Shown: piece after piece, positions 45,246 to 54,398 of the stretch
Layout of the letters: every line of letters begins with the position of its first letter
Numbering within the stretch: the first letter of the stretch is position 1
NCBI GenBank assembly: GCA_003244205.1
Contig: QHBW01000032.1
Location: 1 to 64,000 of the forward strand
DNA from: Solirubrobacterales bacterium
GTDB lineage: Bacteria > Actinomycetota > Thermoleophilia > Solirubrobacterales > Solirubrobacteraceae
DNA: 64,000 nt
Reading direction: 5' to 3'
Made by a program: the position numbers and the translations under genes
The notes under the pieces: model-generated
What the model saw: the letters and a program-made list of their open reading frames with translations, nothing else
What the model was told of the DNA's origin: nothing
Databases searched by the model: none

Positions 45246-45266
45246 GCCTAAGCATTGCATAGGCAT
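45244..45266. promoter_or_regulatory. 23-bp palindrome at the start of the mod operon, probable operator
   Basis: Arms ATGCCTA and TAGGCAT enclose GCA-T-TGC. Ten of the eleven base pairs match around a central T; only A45251/A45259 fails. It overlaps the start of the HTH-TOBE gene and lies 54 bases before the divergent M23-like gene, so a bound regulator could control both. Confidence 0.7.
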
Positions 45267-45319
45267 ACCCGGACGGCGCGCAGCGCGCCCGTCCCCTCAA
45301 CAAGCGATCATTGCGGGCC

Positions 45320-46189
45320 ATGCCCTCGCCGCGGGTGAGACCCGCTGCCCGCGCGATCCTCGCGCTCACCCTGACGGTCGCAGCGATCGTCCCGCTGGGC
45401 TGCGGCTCGGCCAATTCGCGCAGCGCGCACAGCTCGCTGGTCGCCCAGTCCGGCGTGCCCGGGTCGCTCGCGGTGGGCTCCGTGCACAGCTCGCGGATCG
45501 TGCGTCCCGGCTCGGCCGCGGTGCGCGTGCGCGAGATCCCGGGCAAGAGCGCCCCCCGACCGGACCCCTACCCGGCGAAGGCTGTGACCGCCGCCGCTCC
45601 CGGCGCGGTCGCGCCAGGGGCTCCATCTGACTCCGAGATTCGCCGCGAGCTCGCGCAAGCGCGCAAGCAGGGAGTCGTGCTTCCCAGCGGCAACAGCACG
45701 CAGTCGTTCCTGCTGCGCCCGACCTACGCCTCGATCGCCGGCGGCGGCTGGGCGTTCCCGATCCAGCCGCTGTCGGTCGTGCTCACGCCGGTCACGTGGA
45801 GCGAGGACCAGGGCGTGGACATCGCCACGGCGGGCGCCGCCTGCGGGGCAAAGGCCGTCGAGGTCGCGATCACCAGCGGCACCGTCGTCCAGGAGGGAAT
45901 CTCGGGCTTCGGTCCCTACGCGCCCGTCGTCCGCCTCGACGCCGGGCCCTACGCGGGCTGGTACGTCTACTACGGTCACGCCGCCCCGGCCCTGGTTCCC
46001 GTCGGCGCTCACGTGCAGGCCGGCCAGCCGCTCGCGGAGGTCGGCTGCGGCGTCGTGGGAATCTCGAGCGGCCCCCATCTCGAGATCGGGCTCACCCCGC
46101 CCGGGCAGGTCACCTGCTGTCCCGCTTCCGGCCAAACGTCGCCGTTGACCGACACGCTCGTCCAGCAGCTCTACGCGCGCTCGCACTGA
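45320..46189 (+). CDS. lipoprotein with degenerate M23 (LytM) domain
   Basis: 289 residues. A signal peptide ends at the lipobox Cys28. A linker of about 110 residues leads to a LytM-like beta fold (about 145-270). Of the usual zinc ligands only some remain: the first His is replaced in EDQGVDIA (Gln164 where His is expected, Asp167 kept), and the final HxH reads His253-Leu-Glu255. So it is probably not an active endopeptidase; such forms regulate amidases in other bacteria. Start ATG 45320; TTG 45311 is possible. Six bases separate it from the next gene. Confidence 0.78.
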   Translation: MPSPRVRPAARAILALTLTVAAIVPLGCGSANSRSAHSSLVAQSGVPGSLAVGSVHSSRIVRPGSAAVRVREIPGKSAPRPDPYPAKAVTAAAPGAVAPGAPSDSEIRRELAQARKQGVVLPSGNSTQSFLLRPTYASIAGGGWAFPIQPLSVVLTPVTWSEDQGVDIATAGAACGAKAVEVAITSGTVVQEGISGFGPYAPVVRLDAGPYAGWYVYYGHAAPALVPVGAHVQAGQPLAEVGCGVVGISSGPHLEIGLTPPGQVTCCPASGQTSPLTDTLVQQLYARSH

Positions 46190-46194
46190 CACCG

Positions 46195-47550
46195 GTGGCG
46201 GAGATCGGGCAGCGGCTGACGCGCATGCTCGACTGGGTCCGGCGGGCGATCGCGCACCGGCACGCGCCGCTCGTCGCGCTCGTCGTGATCCTCGCGTGCT
46301 CGCTCGCAGCCAGGGTCTTCGACCTCGAGGCCCCCTGCAGTCAGCCGTGTCGCGGGGCGGACGCCCACACGCTCGTCTTTGACGAGTCCTACTACGTCAA
46401 CGCCGCACGCGTGATCGTCGGGATCCACCCACCGGCTGGATCCCCGTATCACGAAGCTCCCCTCGGCTACGACGCCAACGCCGAGCATCCCCAGCTCGCC
46501 AAGATCGTGATGGCGGCCGGGATCGAGCTCTTCGGCGACGGGCCGGCAGGCTGGCGGCTCGGCAGCGTGCTCTTCGGGCTTGTGGCGATAGCCGCGCTCT
46601 ATGCGCTCGTGCTCGCGGCCGGCGGCGGCGGCTGGCTCGCCGCCGGGGCGGCCGGCGTGATGGCGCTCGACAACCTGTTGCTCGTCCACGGGCGCATCGG
46701 CACGCTCGACATCTACGCGGTGGCGCTGATGCTCTTGGCGGCTGTCTTCTACATGCGAAGACGCCCGGTGTTCGCCGGGCTGGTGCTCGGCGTGGCGGCG
46801 TGCACGAAGATCGTCGCGCTCTATCTGATCGCCGCGTTCGTGCTGATGGAGCTGGGATGGACGCTGCGCGCTCGTGCCGGCGAGCGCGCTGAGGGTGCTG
46901 AGGCGTGGTGGCGCAAGCCCGTGCTCGGGCTCGCGTTGCTCGTGGGCGCGACCGTGGTCAGCCTGCTGACCGTGCTCTGGCTCCTCGATCTGACGGTGCC
47001 GCCGTGGGATCCCTCGACGCACCGGACGTTCACCGACCCGTTCAGCCAGCTCGCGCACATGCTGTCGACCGGCCTCGGGCTGAAGGCCGCTGGCGCGCCG
47101 GGCATCTCCTCGCCGCCGCTGCGCTGGCTGCTCGACCAGCGACCGATCGACTACGCACGAGTGGCGGTGAACACGCTCGTCAACGGGCGCATCGTCGCGA
47201 GCCACGCGGTGGTCGACTTCCGCGGCGAGATCAATCCCTTCATCATCTTCCTCGCGCTGCCGGCGCTCGGCGCCGCGATCGTCGCTGCATGGCGCGAGGC
47301 CGATCGCGTGGCCGCGATCGGGGCCGCGTGGTGCGTGGGGACGTTCCTACCGTTCCTGGTGGCGAGCGCGCTCGCCAATCGCGTCACGTACCTCTTCTAC
47401 ATGGTGATCGTGATGCCGGGGATCTACCTGGTCACCGCGCGCCTGTTCTCCGGCCGCCAGCTCTCCCGCGCTGCCGCCCTGGGCTGGGCGATCGCGCTTG
47501 TATACGGGTTCGTGCACCTCTATCCACTGCGTACGTTCTCGGGCCATTAG
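46195..47550 (+). CDS. GT39/PMT-like membrane glycosyltransferase
   Basis: About 451 residues with ten or more membrane helices. The first outer loop has FDESYYVNAAR and EHPQLAKI, the acidic and His-Pro motifs of protein O-mannosyltransferase relatives that use polyprenol-phosphate sugars. MALDNLLLVHGRIGTLDIYAV is a typical PMT-like segment. GTG 46195 (five bases after the preceding stop) or ATG 46225 may be the start. Acceptor protein or lipid is not known. Confidence 0.82.
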   Translation: MAEIGQRLTRMLDWVRRAIAHRHAPLVALVVILACSLAARVFDLEAPCSQPCRGADAHTLVFDESYYVNAARVIVGIHPPAGSPYHEAPLGYDANAEHPQLAKIVMAAGIELFGDGPAGWRLGSVLFGLVAIAALYALVLAAGGGGWLAAGAAGVMALDNLLLVHGRIGTLDIYAVALMLLAAVFYMRRRPVFAGLVLGVAACTKIVALYLIAAFVLMELGWTLRARAGERAEGAEAWWRKPVLGLALLVGATVVSLLTVLWLLDLTVPPWDPSTHRTFTDPFSQLAHMLSTGLGLKAAGAPGISSPPLRWLLDQRPIDYARVAVNTLVNGRIVASHAVVDFRGEINPFIIFLALPALGAAIVAAWREADRVAAIGAAWCVGTFLPFLVASALANRVTYLFYMVIVMPGIYLVTARLFSGRQLSRAAALGWAIALVYGFVHLYPLRTFSGH

Positions 47551-47621
47551 TAGGAGGAGTACTACGAAGTACCCACGCACCCACTTGGCTGAGGCATCCC
47601 GGGTTTGGCCGTGGGTTGCGC

Positions 47622-48827
47622 TCAGGGCTCGCCGACTGCGGCGAGGAAGCCAGTGGCGATGAAGGCAAACAGCGCGGTCACGCCGATCGCGTGAGCCCAC
47701 GGCGCGTCGGCGACGGTCAGCAGGCCGAAGCCCGCGATCAGACAGGCGCCCGCGACGCGCCCCAGCAGCCCGGAGGCTGAGGCCGCCACGACGCCGTCCC
47801 GGGGCAGCAGCGGGGCGGCAGTGGGAGCGTGATCTAGCCGGCCCGCCAGCACCAGCCGGAAGAGCAGCGCTAGCGACGGGAACAGGATCACCCCACCCGC
47901 CAGCACGGCCACGATCAAAGCGACGAGCGTGTCGTGGGAAGCAGCTGCCTGCTGGATCGTGAGACCCGGCAACAGCGTGGGGTTCTGAGCGAGCGCCCAG
48001 GCCGCGATCACCGCGGCGACCGCGAGCGCCGCGGTGTAGCGCGCCGCTTCAAAGCGCCGTGCCCACACCAGCGCCAGCGTGGTCGCGCCTGCCAGCAGCG
48101 AGACGATCACCCCGCCGAGAGCACCACCGCGCACCAACCCGTGATAGAGGCGATGGGCATCGGCGTGCACGACCAGCAGGCCGCCGATCGCGACGGCGCC
48201 CGCCACGAGGCCCGCCGCGAGCGCCCGCGCGCGAAACTGGCGCTCCAGCTCGCCCTCACGCAGGCGGGTCGCGTCGGCGGCGAGGTAGACGGCGGCGAGG
48301 TAGGCCGACGCCGCGACCGCCAGGGTTCCGACCAGCAGCGATGTCGGGTTCAGCCAGCTCGAGAAGAGGTGCCCGGCCGCGTTGCCAACTGGGACGCGGC
48401 GCGAGGCGATCGCGCCCGCCATCGAGCCGAGCGCAAACGGGGTGAGGATCGAGGCGGACGCCGAGACGGTGTCGATAACGCGAAGCTCACGCGCGGTCGA
48501 GGTCCCCGCGCGCAGCGCGTAGGCGGCGCCGCGCACGATGATGCCCAGGGCAGCGACAAACAGCGGGATCGACAGCGTGGAGGCGATCGACCCGAACGCG
48601 CTCGGGTAGGCGGTCCAGGTCACCGTCAGCACGAAGATCAGCCAGACGTGGTTGGCCTCCCACACCGGTGCCATCGAGTGGTGGGCGTGATCGCGGATCT
48701 GCTTGCCTCCCGGGCCGCCTCCGGCCACGAGCTGCCAAATGCCCGCGCCGAAGTCGGCGCCGGCGAGGACGACGTAGAGCGCCAGCCCCACTAGGCTGAA
48801 GGCAAGCGGGACGTCGTAGAGGTGCAC
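47622..48827 (-). CDS. cydB: cytochrome bd ubiquinol oxidase subunit II
   Basis: 401 residues from GTG 48827, with about nine membrane helices. Characteristic parts: LYVVLAGADFGAGIWQL, SMAPVWEANHVWLIFVLTVTWTAYP, SIPLFVAALGIIVRGAAYALR and TPFALGSMAGAIASRRVP. It packs against CydA to form the oxygen-reducing terminal oxidase. Starts two bases after the cydA stop. Confidence 0.92.
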   Translation of the reverse strand: MHLYDVPLAFSLVGLALYVVLAGADFGAGIWQLVAGGGPGGKQIRDHAHHSMAPVWEANHVWLIFVLTVTWTAYPSAFGSIASTLSIPLFVAALGIIVRGAAYALRAGTSTARELRVIDTVSASASILTPFALGSMAGAIASRRVPVGNAAGHLFSSWLNPTSLLVGTLAVAASAYLAAVYLAADATRLREGELERQFRARALAAGLVAGAVAIGGLLVVHADAHRLYHGLVRGGALGGVIVSLLAGATTLALVWARRFEAARYTAALAVAAVIAAWALAQNPTLLPGLTIQQAAASHDTLVALIVAVLAGGVILFPSLALLFRLVLAGRLDHAPTAAPLLPRDGVVAASASGLLGRVAGACLIAGFGLLTVADAPWAHAIGVTALFAFIATGFLAAVGEP

Positions 48828-48829
48828 CG

Positions 48830-50212
48830 TCAGCTCCCCGCGGCGGCGGTCGTGGGCTCCGGTAGCGCGAGCGGGGATCGTGCGAGGCGCCGCAGGATCC
48901 AGACCACGCCGATCGCCACCGCAAGGTAGATCAGCGCGAGCGTCCCGTAGCCAATAGGGATCCCGCTCGCGCCGGTCACGGCCTGTTTGGTGAGCATCAC
49001 GCCGTAGACGATCCAGGGTTGGCGCCCGACCTCCGTGGTGACCCATCCGGCGATCAGCGCGACGAGCGAGAGCGGTCCGGCCGCTGCGACCGCGCGGTAG
49101 AACCAGATCGACTGCGGCAGGCGTTTGCGCCGCACGCGGACGACGAGGTAGATCGCACCCAGCAGTGCCAGCAGGGTGCCGATCCCGACCATCGCCTGGA
49201 AGGCGAGTCGCACCACGTTGATCGGCGGACGCAGAGCGGCCGGGACCGTGTCGAGACCCTGGACGCTGGCGTTGGGATTGTGGAAGGCCAGCAGCGACAG
49301 CAACTTGGGGATCACGATGCCGTACTTGACCTGACCGTTGCTGTACCAGCCGAGCACGTGCTCCGACGCGCCCTTCGTGGTCTTGGCCAGGCCCTCGAAC
49401 GCGGCGAGCTTGACCGGCTGGGTCGTCGCGACTTCGCGGGCGGCCCAGTCGCCCACCAACACCTGGACCGGCGCGGCCAGCGCAGCGATCGTGAGCGGGA
49501 TCACGAGCGCAGTGCGCTCGTAACGACCCCAGCGTCCGCGCAAGCGCCCGACGGCGTAGCAGCCCGCGACCACGAAGCCGGTGACGATGTAGCCGGCGAT
49601 GTACATGTGCACGAGCTCGTGCCAGAGGTAGCGGTTGCCGAAGAGCGCCGCGAGTGGATCGACATCGAGCGCCCTGCCGCCCGAAAGGCGGAAGCCAGAG
49701 GGGTGGTTCATCCAGGCGTTAACGGCGATCACCGTGAGCGAGCCGGTGAAACCGGCGATCGCGATTGGGATCCCGCTGGCGAAATGCCTCCGGGGGGAGA
49801 GCCGCTCCCAACCGTAGACGTAGATGCCGATGAAGATCGCCTCCATGAAGAAGGAGAACCCTTCGATCGCGAACCCGAGCCCGAACACGCTGCCGAACGT
49901 GGCGGTGAAATTGGGCCAGAGCAGGCCCATTTCGAAGCTCAGGATCGTGCCGGTGATCACACCGACGGCGAACAGCGCCGCCATTACCTTGGTCCAGCGC
50001 TTGGCGAGCGTGAGATAGAGCTGGTCGCCGCTGCGCAGGTAGCGCCACTCGACATACAGGATCATCGCCGGGAAGGCGATCCCGAAGCAGACCAGGGGGA
50101 TGTGAACCGCGAAGGACAGCGCCTGCATCTGGCGAGCCTGGAGGAGGTAGGCCTGATGCGCCGGCGCCAGGCTCGCCGCCGCGCTGGACGTTATGCCGAT
50201 GAGTCCGAACAA
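48830..50212 (-). CDS. cydA: cytochrome bd ubiquinol oxidase subunit I
   Basis: 460 residues with nine helices. Heme ligands lie in LSFAVHIPLV, WHELVHMYIAGY and later Met; the GRQPWIVYGVMLTKQAVTG motif is canonical. The quinol-binding Q-loop is short, as in Gram-positive/cyanide-insensitive types. TTG start at 50212; a TATAAA box on the same strand lies about ten bases upstream, hinting at a short or absent leader. With CydB it reduces O2 at high affinity. Confidence 0.92.
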   Translation of the reverse strand: MFGLIGITSSAAASLAPAHQAYLLQARQMQALSFAVHIPLVCFGIAFPAMILYVEWRYLRSGDQLYLTLAKRWTKVMAALFAVGVITGTILSFEMGLLWPNFTATFGSVFGLGFAIEGFSFFMEAIFIGIYVYGWERLSPRRHFASGIPIAIAGFTGSLTVIAVNAWMNHPSGFRLSGGRALDVDPLAALFGNRYLWHELVHMYIAGYIVTGFVVAGCYAVGRLRGRWGRYERTALVIPLTIAALAAPVQVLVGDWAAREVATTQPVKLAAFEGLAKTTKGASEHVLGWYSNGQVKYGIVIPKLLSLLAFHNPNASVQGLDTVPAALRPPINVVRLAFQAMVGIGTLLALLGAIYLVVRVRRKRLPQSIWFYRAVAAAGPLSLVALIAGWVTTEVGRQPWIVYGVMLTKQAVTGASGIPIGYGTLALIYLAVAIGVVWILRRLARSPLALPEPTTAAAGS

Positions 50213-50251
50213 GGCGCTCTTTTATAGGCCAGCTCGACCGATGATCTCGGG

Positions 50252-50497
50252 CTAGCCGCTCTTGGGACGAGACTTGAGGTAGGCAAGCAGGCTGCCGTAG
50301 TCGTGCTGGCAGGCGGGACAGCCCTCGAGGTGCGGCCGCATACCCGCGACGACACGGTCGGCGTCTGCTCCGTCGAGTTCGAGCTCGACGTAGCGATCGA
50401 GCGCGTCGAAGCACTCGTCGCACGTCAGCTCGGCTTCGCTCGGTCCGATAACGCGTGCAATCAGCTGGTCTCGGGAGATGTGGTCGGGTGGGCTCAC
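50252..50497 (-). CDS. zinc-finger anti-sigma factor
   Basis: 81 residues. A ZAS motif (HLEGCPACQHDY, with Cys30/Cys33 upstream in CDECFD) binds zinc and the sigma factor. No membrane segment is seen, so it is a soluble anti-sigma, as in RsrA-type redox or stress sensors. ATGA overlap with the sigma gene confirms the pairing. Confidence 0.85.
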   Translation of the reverse strand: MSPPDHISRDQLIARVIGPSEAELTCDECFDALDRYVELELDGADADRVVAGMRPHLEGCPACQHDYGSLLAYLKSRPKSG

Positions 50498-51222
50498 TCG
50501 CTTTGCCTCACGGCGTGGATGTCGAGATTCCGCTCGCGTAGGTGCGCGCGCAGCTTGCGGCGAGCGTCATGGAGGGTCTTGTAGAGAGCTCCGCGGGTGC
50601 TGTTGAGGCGCTGGGCGAGCACGTCGATGGGCACGTCGTTGAGTGTGATCGCCACGAGGACCGCGCGCTGATGGGGCGTCAGGCTCTGGTCGATCGCGTT
50701 TCCCAGGGCGTTGATCAGCTCACGGGATTCGGCGACTCCGTCGGGCGTTGAGGTGCGATCGGCGATCAAGGCCCAATGGTCTGCATCAAGCGGGATCTCC
50801 CTGCGCTGCCAGGCGCGTTGGCGGACGTTCACCGCGGCTTCGAGCAGAGCGAACTTGTACGCCCAAGTCGTGAATCGGCTCTCACCGCGGTAGTCGTCGA
50901 GCTTGGCCAGGATCGCCAAGAGCGCGTCGTCGGCGCTCTGATGCGCGATGTCCTCCCGGTCTCCGCCACGCAAGTGAGGTTGGCCGGCTGTGCGTCGGCG
51001 CAGCTCGAATCGCGTGGCGCGCAGGAGAAGAGCGTGCAGGTCGCTGAGCGCTTGCTCGCGGTCGGGACTGTCGCCACGGAGGCGGACGATCCAGGCGCTC
51101 GACTCGGCGTCCAGGGACGGGATCAAGGCAGATGTGTTGGGGCCTACGGCTGGCATGGGAAGAGAATTCCGCTGGACGCTAACAACGCCCAGCTCGCGGC
51201 AGCTGTCGCCGACGCTCAGCAT
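50494..51222 (-). CDS. ECF RNA polymerase sigma factor
   Basis: 242 residues. Region 2 contains DREDIAHQSADDALLAILAKLDDYRGESRFTTWAYKFA; region 4 is LTPHQRAVLVAITLNDVPIDVLAQRLNSTRGALYKTLHDARRKLR. ATG 51222 lies inside the stop region of the preceding 74-residue ORF, so translation is coupled; ATG 51156 is a second choice. Works with the zinc-finger protein downstream. Confidence 0.88.
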   Translation of the reverse strand: MLSVGDSCRELGVVSVQRNSLPMPAVGPNTSALIPSLDAESSAWIVRLRGDSPDREQALSDLHALLLRATRFELRRRTAGQPHLRGGDREDIAHQSADDALLAILAKLDDYRGESRFTTWAYKFALLEAAVNVRQRAWQRREIPLDADHWALIADRTSTPDGVAESRELINALGNAIDQSLTPHQRAVLVAITLNDVPIDVLAQRLNSTRGALYKTLHDARRKLRAHLRERNLDIHAVRQSE

Positions 51223-51440
51223 CGCTCCTCGCTCTCGAGCGGTGCGAGAATCCGCACGGCGACGTCAGGCGGACAGCCGCGATCCACCAGCTCGAGCAGG
51301 GCGTGAAGGTCATATGCGGGGTCTTCGGCCAACGTCTCGGCGCTCTCGGCACCGAGCCCGGCCGTGCGAAGACGCTGCACACGCCAGCGAACCACAGTGT
51401 CGATCGGGGTGCGCCTCACGAGCCGGTTTGGGAGAGACAT
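51216..51440 (-). CDS. 74-residue protein leading the sigma operon
   Basis: Contains RLVRRTPIDTVVRWRVQRLRTA and DLHALLELVDRGCPPDVAVRILAPLE. Similar short proteins occur in Solirubrobacterales (from memory). It is mainly helical and acidic at the end. It overlaps the sigma start by seven bases. The function is unknown; position suggests a small regulator of the sigma factor. Confidence 0.7.
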   Translation of the reverse strand: MSLPNRLVRRTPIDTVVRWRVQRLRTAGLGAESAETLAEDPAYDLHALLELVDRGCPPDVAVRILAPLESEERC

Positions 51441-51470
51441 GCATTTGGTTGGCGACGCTCGTCACGGAAG

Positions 51471-51493
51471 TCTTACTCCCGTCGTTGGTAAGA
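51471..51493. promoter_or_regulatory. inverted repeat between sigma operon and DoxX gene
   Basis: TCTTAC and GTAAGA with an 11-base spacer lie in the 123-base gap between divergent genes. It may be an operator. The symmetry is short, so the call is weak. Confidence 0.35.
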
Positions 51494-51563
51494 ACCCGGC
51501 CGGCCACGACGCAAACAGGCAGATGGCAGAGCCCTCTCATCTCTTCCGGTCAAAGGAGCAATC

Positions 51564-52034
51564 ATGTCTGCATCTGTAGGCGCCGTCGATCCCCCGGCGG
51601 GTGTTTACGCGCCGGCCGGATCGCCCAAGGATCTTTGGCGCGACCCGGCTTACCAGTCCTTTGTCATGCTGCGGATCGGTTTCACCGTGGCGCCGATCCT
51701 GTTCGGCGTTGACAAGTTCTTCAACGTCATGGTCCATTGGGAGAAGTATCTGGCGAGCTGGATCAACGACATCCTTCCCGGCAACGCCTTCACGGCCATG
51801 CACATCGTCGGCGTCGTCGAAATCGCTGCAGGTGTCCTGGTCGCGCTGAAGCCGCGCTACGCCGCCTACGTCGTCGCGGCTTGGCTCGGCGGCATCATCG
51901 TCGATCTGCTCACCTACTCCGGCTACTACGACATCGCCCTGCGCGACTTCGGCCTGCTGCTCGGCGCGCTGGCCCTCGCCAGGCTGGCATCGAAGTTCGA
52001 TCCGCCCGGACTGCGACTGAAGTTCCTCCCGTAG
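51564..52034 (+). CDS. DoxX-like membrane protein
   Basis: 156 residues with four helices. FVMLRIGFTVAPILFGVDKFFN and GVVEIAAGVLVALKPRYAAYVVAAWLGGII are characteristic of DoxX/SURF4-like proteins. Some members act in thiosulfate or redox balance. AAAGGAGCAATC before the ATG contains a good ribosome binding site. Divergent from the sigma operon, a possible target of it. Confidence 0.82.
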   Translation: MSASVGAVDPPAGVYAPAGSPKDLWRDPAYQSFVMLRIGFTVAPILFGVDKFFNVMVHWEKYLASWINDILPGNAFTAMHIVGVVEIAAGVLVALKPRYAAYVVAAWLGGIIVDLLTYSGYYDIALRDFGLLLGALALARLASKFDPPGLRLKFLP

Positions 52035-52092
52035 CCCTACCTCCCGGCGAGATCGTGGAAGGAAGTGGCCCACCGCGACGTCATAAGGATAA

Positions 52093-52659
52093 ATGCGCCA
52101 ACCCGTGAGTTTCGCCATACCTGTCGTCGCAGGGGCGCTCCTGCTCGCCGCCTGCGGCAGCGGCTCCAGCAGCTCGAGCAGCTCAAGCAGCTCCGGCGCC
52201 TCGGCTGCCTCCAGCGGCACGAGTTCGCCGGCGTCGGTCAAGACCGCGGCTGATGCCGCGCTTGGTGGCAGCGTTCTCGTCGATAGCCAGGGCATGACGC
52301 TCTATCGCCTGACCGCTGAAACGAACGGGAAGTTCATCTGCACCGGGCCGTGTCTGCAGGTCTGGCATCCACTCACAGCGCCAGGCGGAACGCGACCAAG
52401 CGGCACCGTCCCCTCGCTCGCAACGGTGACGCGGCCGGATGGGACCGCACAGGTGACCTTCAAGGGCCAGCCGCTGTACACCTTCGTCAAGGACAAAAAG
52501 CCCGGAGACGCCACCGGGCAGGGGATCAAGGACGTGGGCATGTGGACCGCCGTCCGGGCGAGCGCGCGGGCGAGCAGCACTCCCGCCAGCACTCCTCCTG
52601 CGACCACCACGCAGGCTCCCGTGTCGCCGCCGGCCAGCGGCGGCGGCGGCGGCTACTGA
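52093..52659 (+). CDS. COG4315-type lipoprotein
   Basis: 188 residues. Lipobox LLAACG, then a Ser-rich linker and two repeats of the COG4315 'secreted repeat': GSVLVDSQGMTLYRLTAE ... FICTGPCLQVWHPL and FKGQPLYTFVKDKKPGDATGQG. A Thr/Pro-rich tail ends in five Gly. Function not known; common in actinobacteria. AAGGATAA precedes the ATG. Confidence 0.85.
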   Translation: MRQPVSFAIPVVAGALLLAACGSGSSSSSSSSSSGASAASSGTSSPASVKTAADAALGGSVLVDSQGMTLYRLTAETNGKFICTGPCLQVWHPLTAPGGTRPSGTVPSLATVTRPDGTAQVTFKGQPLYTFVKDKKPGDATGQGIKDVGMWTAVRASARASSTPASTPPATTTQAPVSPPASGGGGGY

Positions 52660-52706
52660 CGGCTGCCGCCGAGGCGGCGGGTACTGACGCCTGCCGCCGT
52701 ATGCCG

Positions 52707-54254
52707 TCAGCGACGCTGCGCGTGCCCGCAGAGGCGGTAGCTCCGCCGCTCGTAGAGCGTGATGCGGTGGTGTCGCCGGCTAGCGGTGATCCGCAGCTCG
52801 ATCGCGAGGCGCCCCGACCGTCGGTCGGCGATGCTCACCCTGATGCTTCGCACGTGGCGCCGCGTGCTGCTGACTACGCGGCCGGCGATCAGAACTTCCA
52901 GGCGACGAACGCTGAAGCCCGCTGGGACGCGCGGATGGAGCACGATGACCCTCGCGCTCGTGCACCGGGTCGACTTGTGTCTTGGGGCAACCGAACCGGA
53001 AGCGGGCGTGGTCGAGCCGGCCGGCGCCCCGCAGGTGTCCGGTACGGGGTCGCCGTTGAACCGCCCGGTGAGGTAGGGGATCGCCAGCAGCGTGAAGTTC
53101 GCGACGCCCTGGATGTGCTCGAGCCCGAGCGGGTCGCGGAAGTAGTCGATGCGCGCCCCGGCCTGGCAGTAGTGGGCGACGAGGTCGTCGAGCGGCTTGA
53201 TCCAGATGAGCTCGTCGTGGATGCCGTTGTAGACGAAGGTGGGCGCGGTGGGGGAGTTGTGGCCGAGGGCGTTGAGGTTGATTACGCGCTCGACGCGGGG
53301 CACGTGGAAGACGTCGGGGGTATTGGTGTAGGAGTCGTAGTTGGCGAACGGCGCAGCGAAAACCGAGGAGGCGCACCCCGTGCTGACTTGCTGGGCAAAC
53401 GCTCGGCCTTTGGCATTCAGCAGCGCAGGCAGGTCGAGCTCCGGATAGGCGCGGTCCAGCGCGATTGCGGTGGCCATCAGAACACCCGCGCCGATCGACC
53501 CGTTTATGTAGCTGACGGTGTCCTCGTTGCCGACCGGCACCCCGCCCTCGGCCACGCCGACGAGGTTGAGCTCGGGCGCATAGGAGGGCGCTAGCTCGTC
53601 GGCTGCGGCCGTCACATGGGCGCCTCCGGAGTAGCCGATGAGGCCGACTTTGGTTGCCATCCCGCTCAAACCTGCGAGCGGAAAATGCTCGACCGCGCGG
53701 ATCGAGTCCAGCGCGGCGTGGCCCTCCATGCCGGTGACGATGTACTCAGACTGCGGTCCCTCGGCGTCGGGGATGACGATCGCCCTGCCCTGTGTCAGCT
53801 CGGTTGTCGCCAGTCCGGTCTCGAGCGCGAGGTTCGCGTCCCCCTGCTCGCCGTTCTGCAGCTGATACGACGGCGCGCAGTTGGGATCGACGCTGTCCTC
53901 GGCGTCGTCGACGGAGACGAGCTGGCGTCCGCCTGCCGGGGCGCCAGCGTTGGGGACGAGCACCGTCGTGACCCCTGGCACAGCGCGGCCGCTGGCGCCA
54001 TTGGTGCGGTAGAGCAGCTGGTAGGCCTTCGCGAGCAGCCCGCTCAGCGGGACGGGGCCGAGAGTCACGGTCACCGCGCGGGTGCGCAAGACCGTCCCTG
54101 GCGCGACCGCATCCAGCCCCGCCGGAGCTTGGTAGAAGGGATCCACCGTCGGCGACAGCGGCGCGGCGCCGGCCGGAGAACAGATCAGGCCGAGTGCTGC
54201 GACACCGAGCAGCGTTGGCGCAGCCGACCGGATCCAAGCTGGCGTCCAGGTCAT
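52707..54254 (-). CDS. secretory lipase-family alpha/beta hydrolase
   Basis: 515 residues with a signal peptide ending about residue 30. DPFYQAP...VLRTRAV near the start and VGLIGYSGGAHVTAAADELAP with the nucleophilic Ser (GYSGG) fit the LIP/secretory lipase family, as do HDELIWIKPLDDLVAHYC and AIPYLTGRFNG near the end of the domain. About 100 basic residues follow, perhaps binding the envelope. Divergent from a truncated copy of itself. Confidence 0.88.
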   Translation of the reverse strand: MTWTPAWIRSAAPTLLGVAALGLICSPAGAAPLSPTVDPFYQAPAGLDAVAPGTVLRTRAVTVTLGPVPLSGLLAKAYQLLYRTNGASGRAVPGVTTVLVPNAGAPAGGRQLVSVDDAEDSVDPNCAPSYQLQNGEQGDANLALETGLATTELTQGRAIVIPDAEGPQSEYIVTGMEGHAALDSIRAVEHFPLAGLSGMATKVGLIGYSGGAHVTAAADELAPSYAPELNLVGVAEGGVPVGNEDTVSYINGSIGAGVLMATAIALDRAYPELDLPALLNAKGRAFAQQVSTGCASSVFAAPFANYDSYTNTPDVFHVPRVERVINLNALGHNSPTAPTFVYNGIHDELIWIKPLDDLVAHYCQAGARIDYFRDPLGLEHIQGVANFTLLAIPYLTGRFNGDPVPDTCGAPAGSTTPASGSVAPRHKSTRCTSARVIVLHPRVPAGFSVRRLEVLIAGRVVSSTRRHVRSIRVSIADRRSGRLAIELRITASRRHHRITLYERRSYRLCGHAQRR

Positions 54255-54271
54255 GAGTTACGCATACTGAC

Positions 54272-54398
54272 GAGAACCGACGACCCCGGCAACGTGGGGC
54301 CTCCAAGATCGGCCACCGCTGCGTTGGAGCATCTCCAACCCCCGGTCTCGCGCCGAGAGGTCGTCGGTTCTCCAACGGCCGCGTTTGCTTTGTTGGAG
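54272..54398. repeat. nested inverted repeats between two divergent lipase genes
   Basis: Outer 14-bp arms GAGAACCGACGACC (54272-54285) and GGTCGTCGGTTCTC (54359-54372) are exact complements. GTTGGAG/CTCCAAC half-sites stand at 54323-54329 and 54333-54339 (3-base spacer), and again at 54370-54376 and 54392-54398 (15-base spacer). Confidence 0.7.

Noticed and set aside
49019-50227. 402-codon forward frame opposite cydA
   Set aside because: Antisense to an unmistakable cytochrome bd subunit; charged shadow sequence without motifs.
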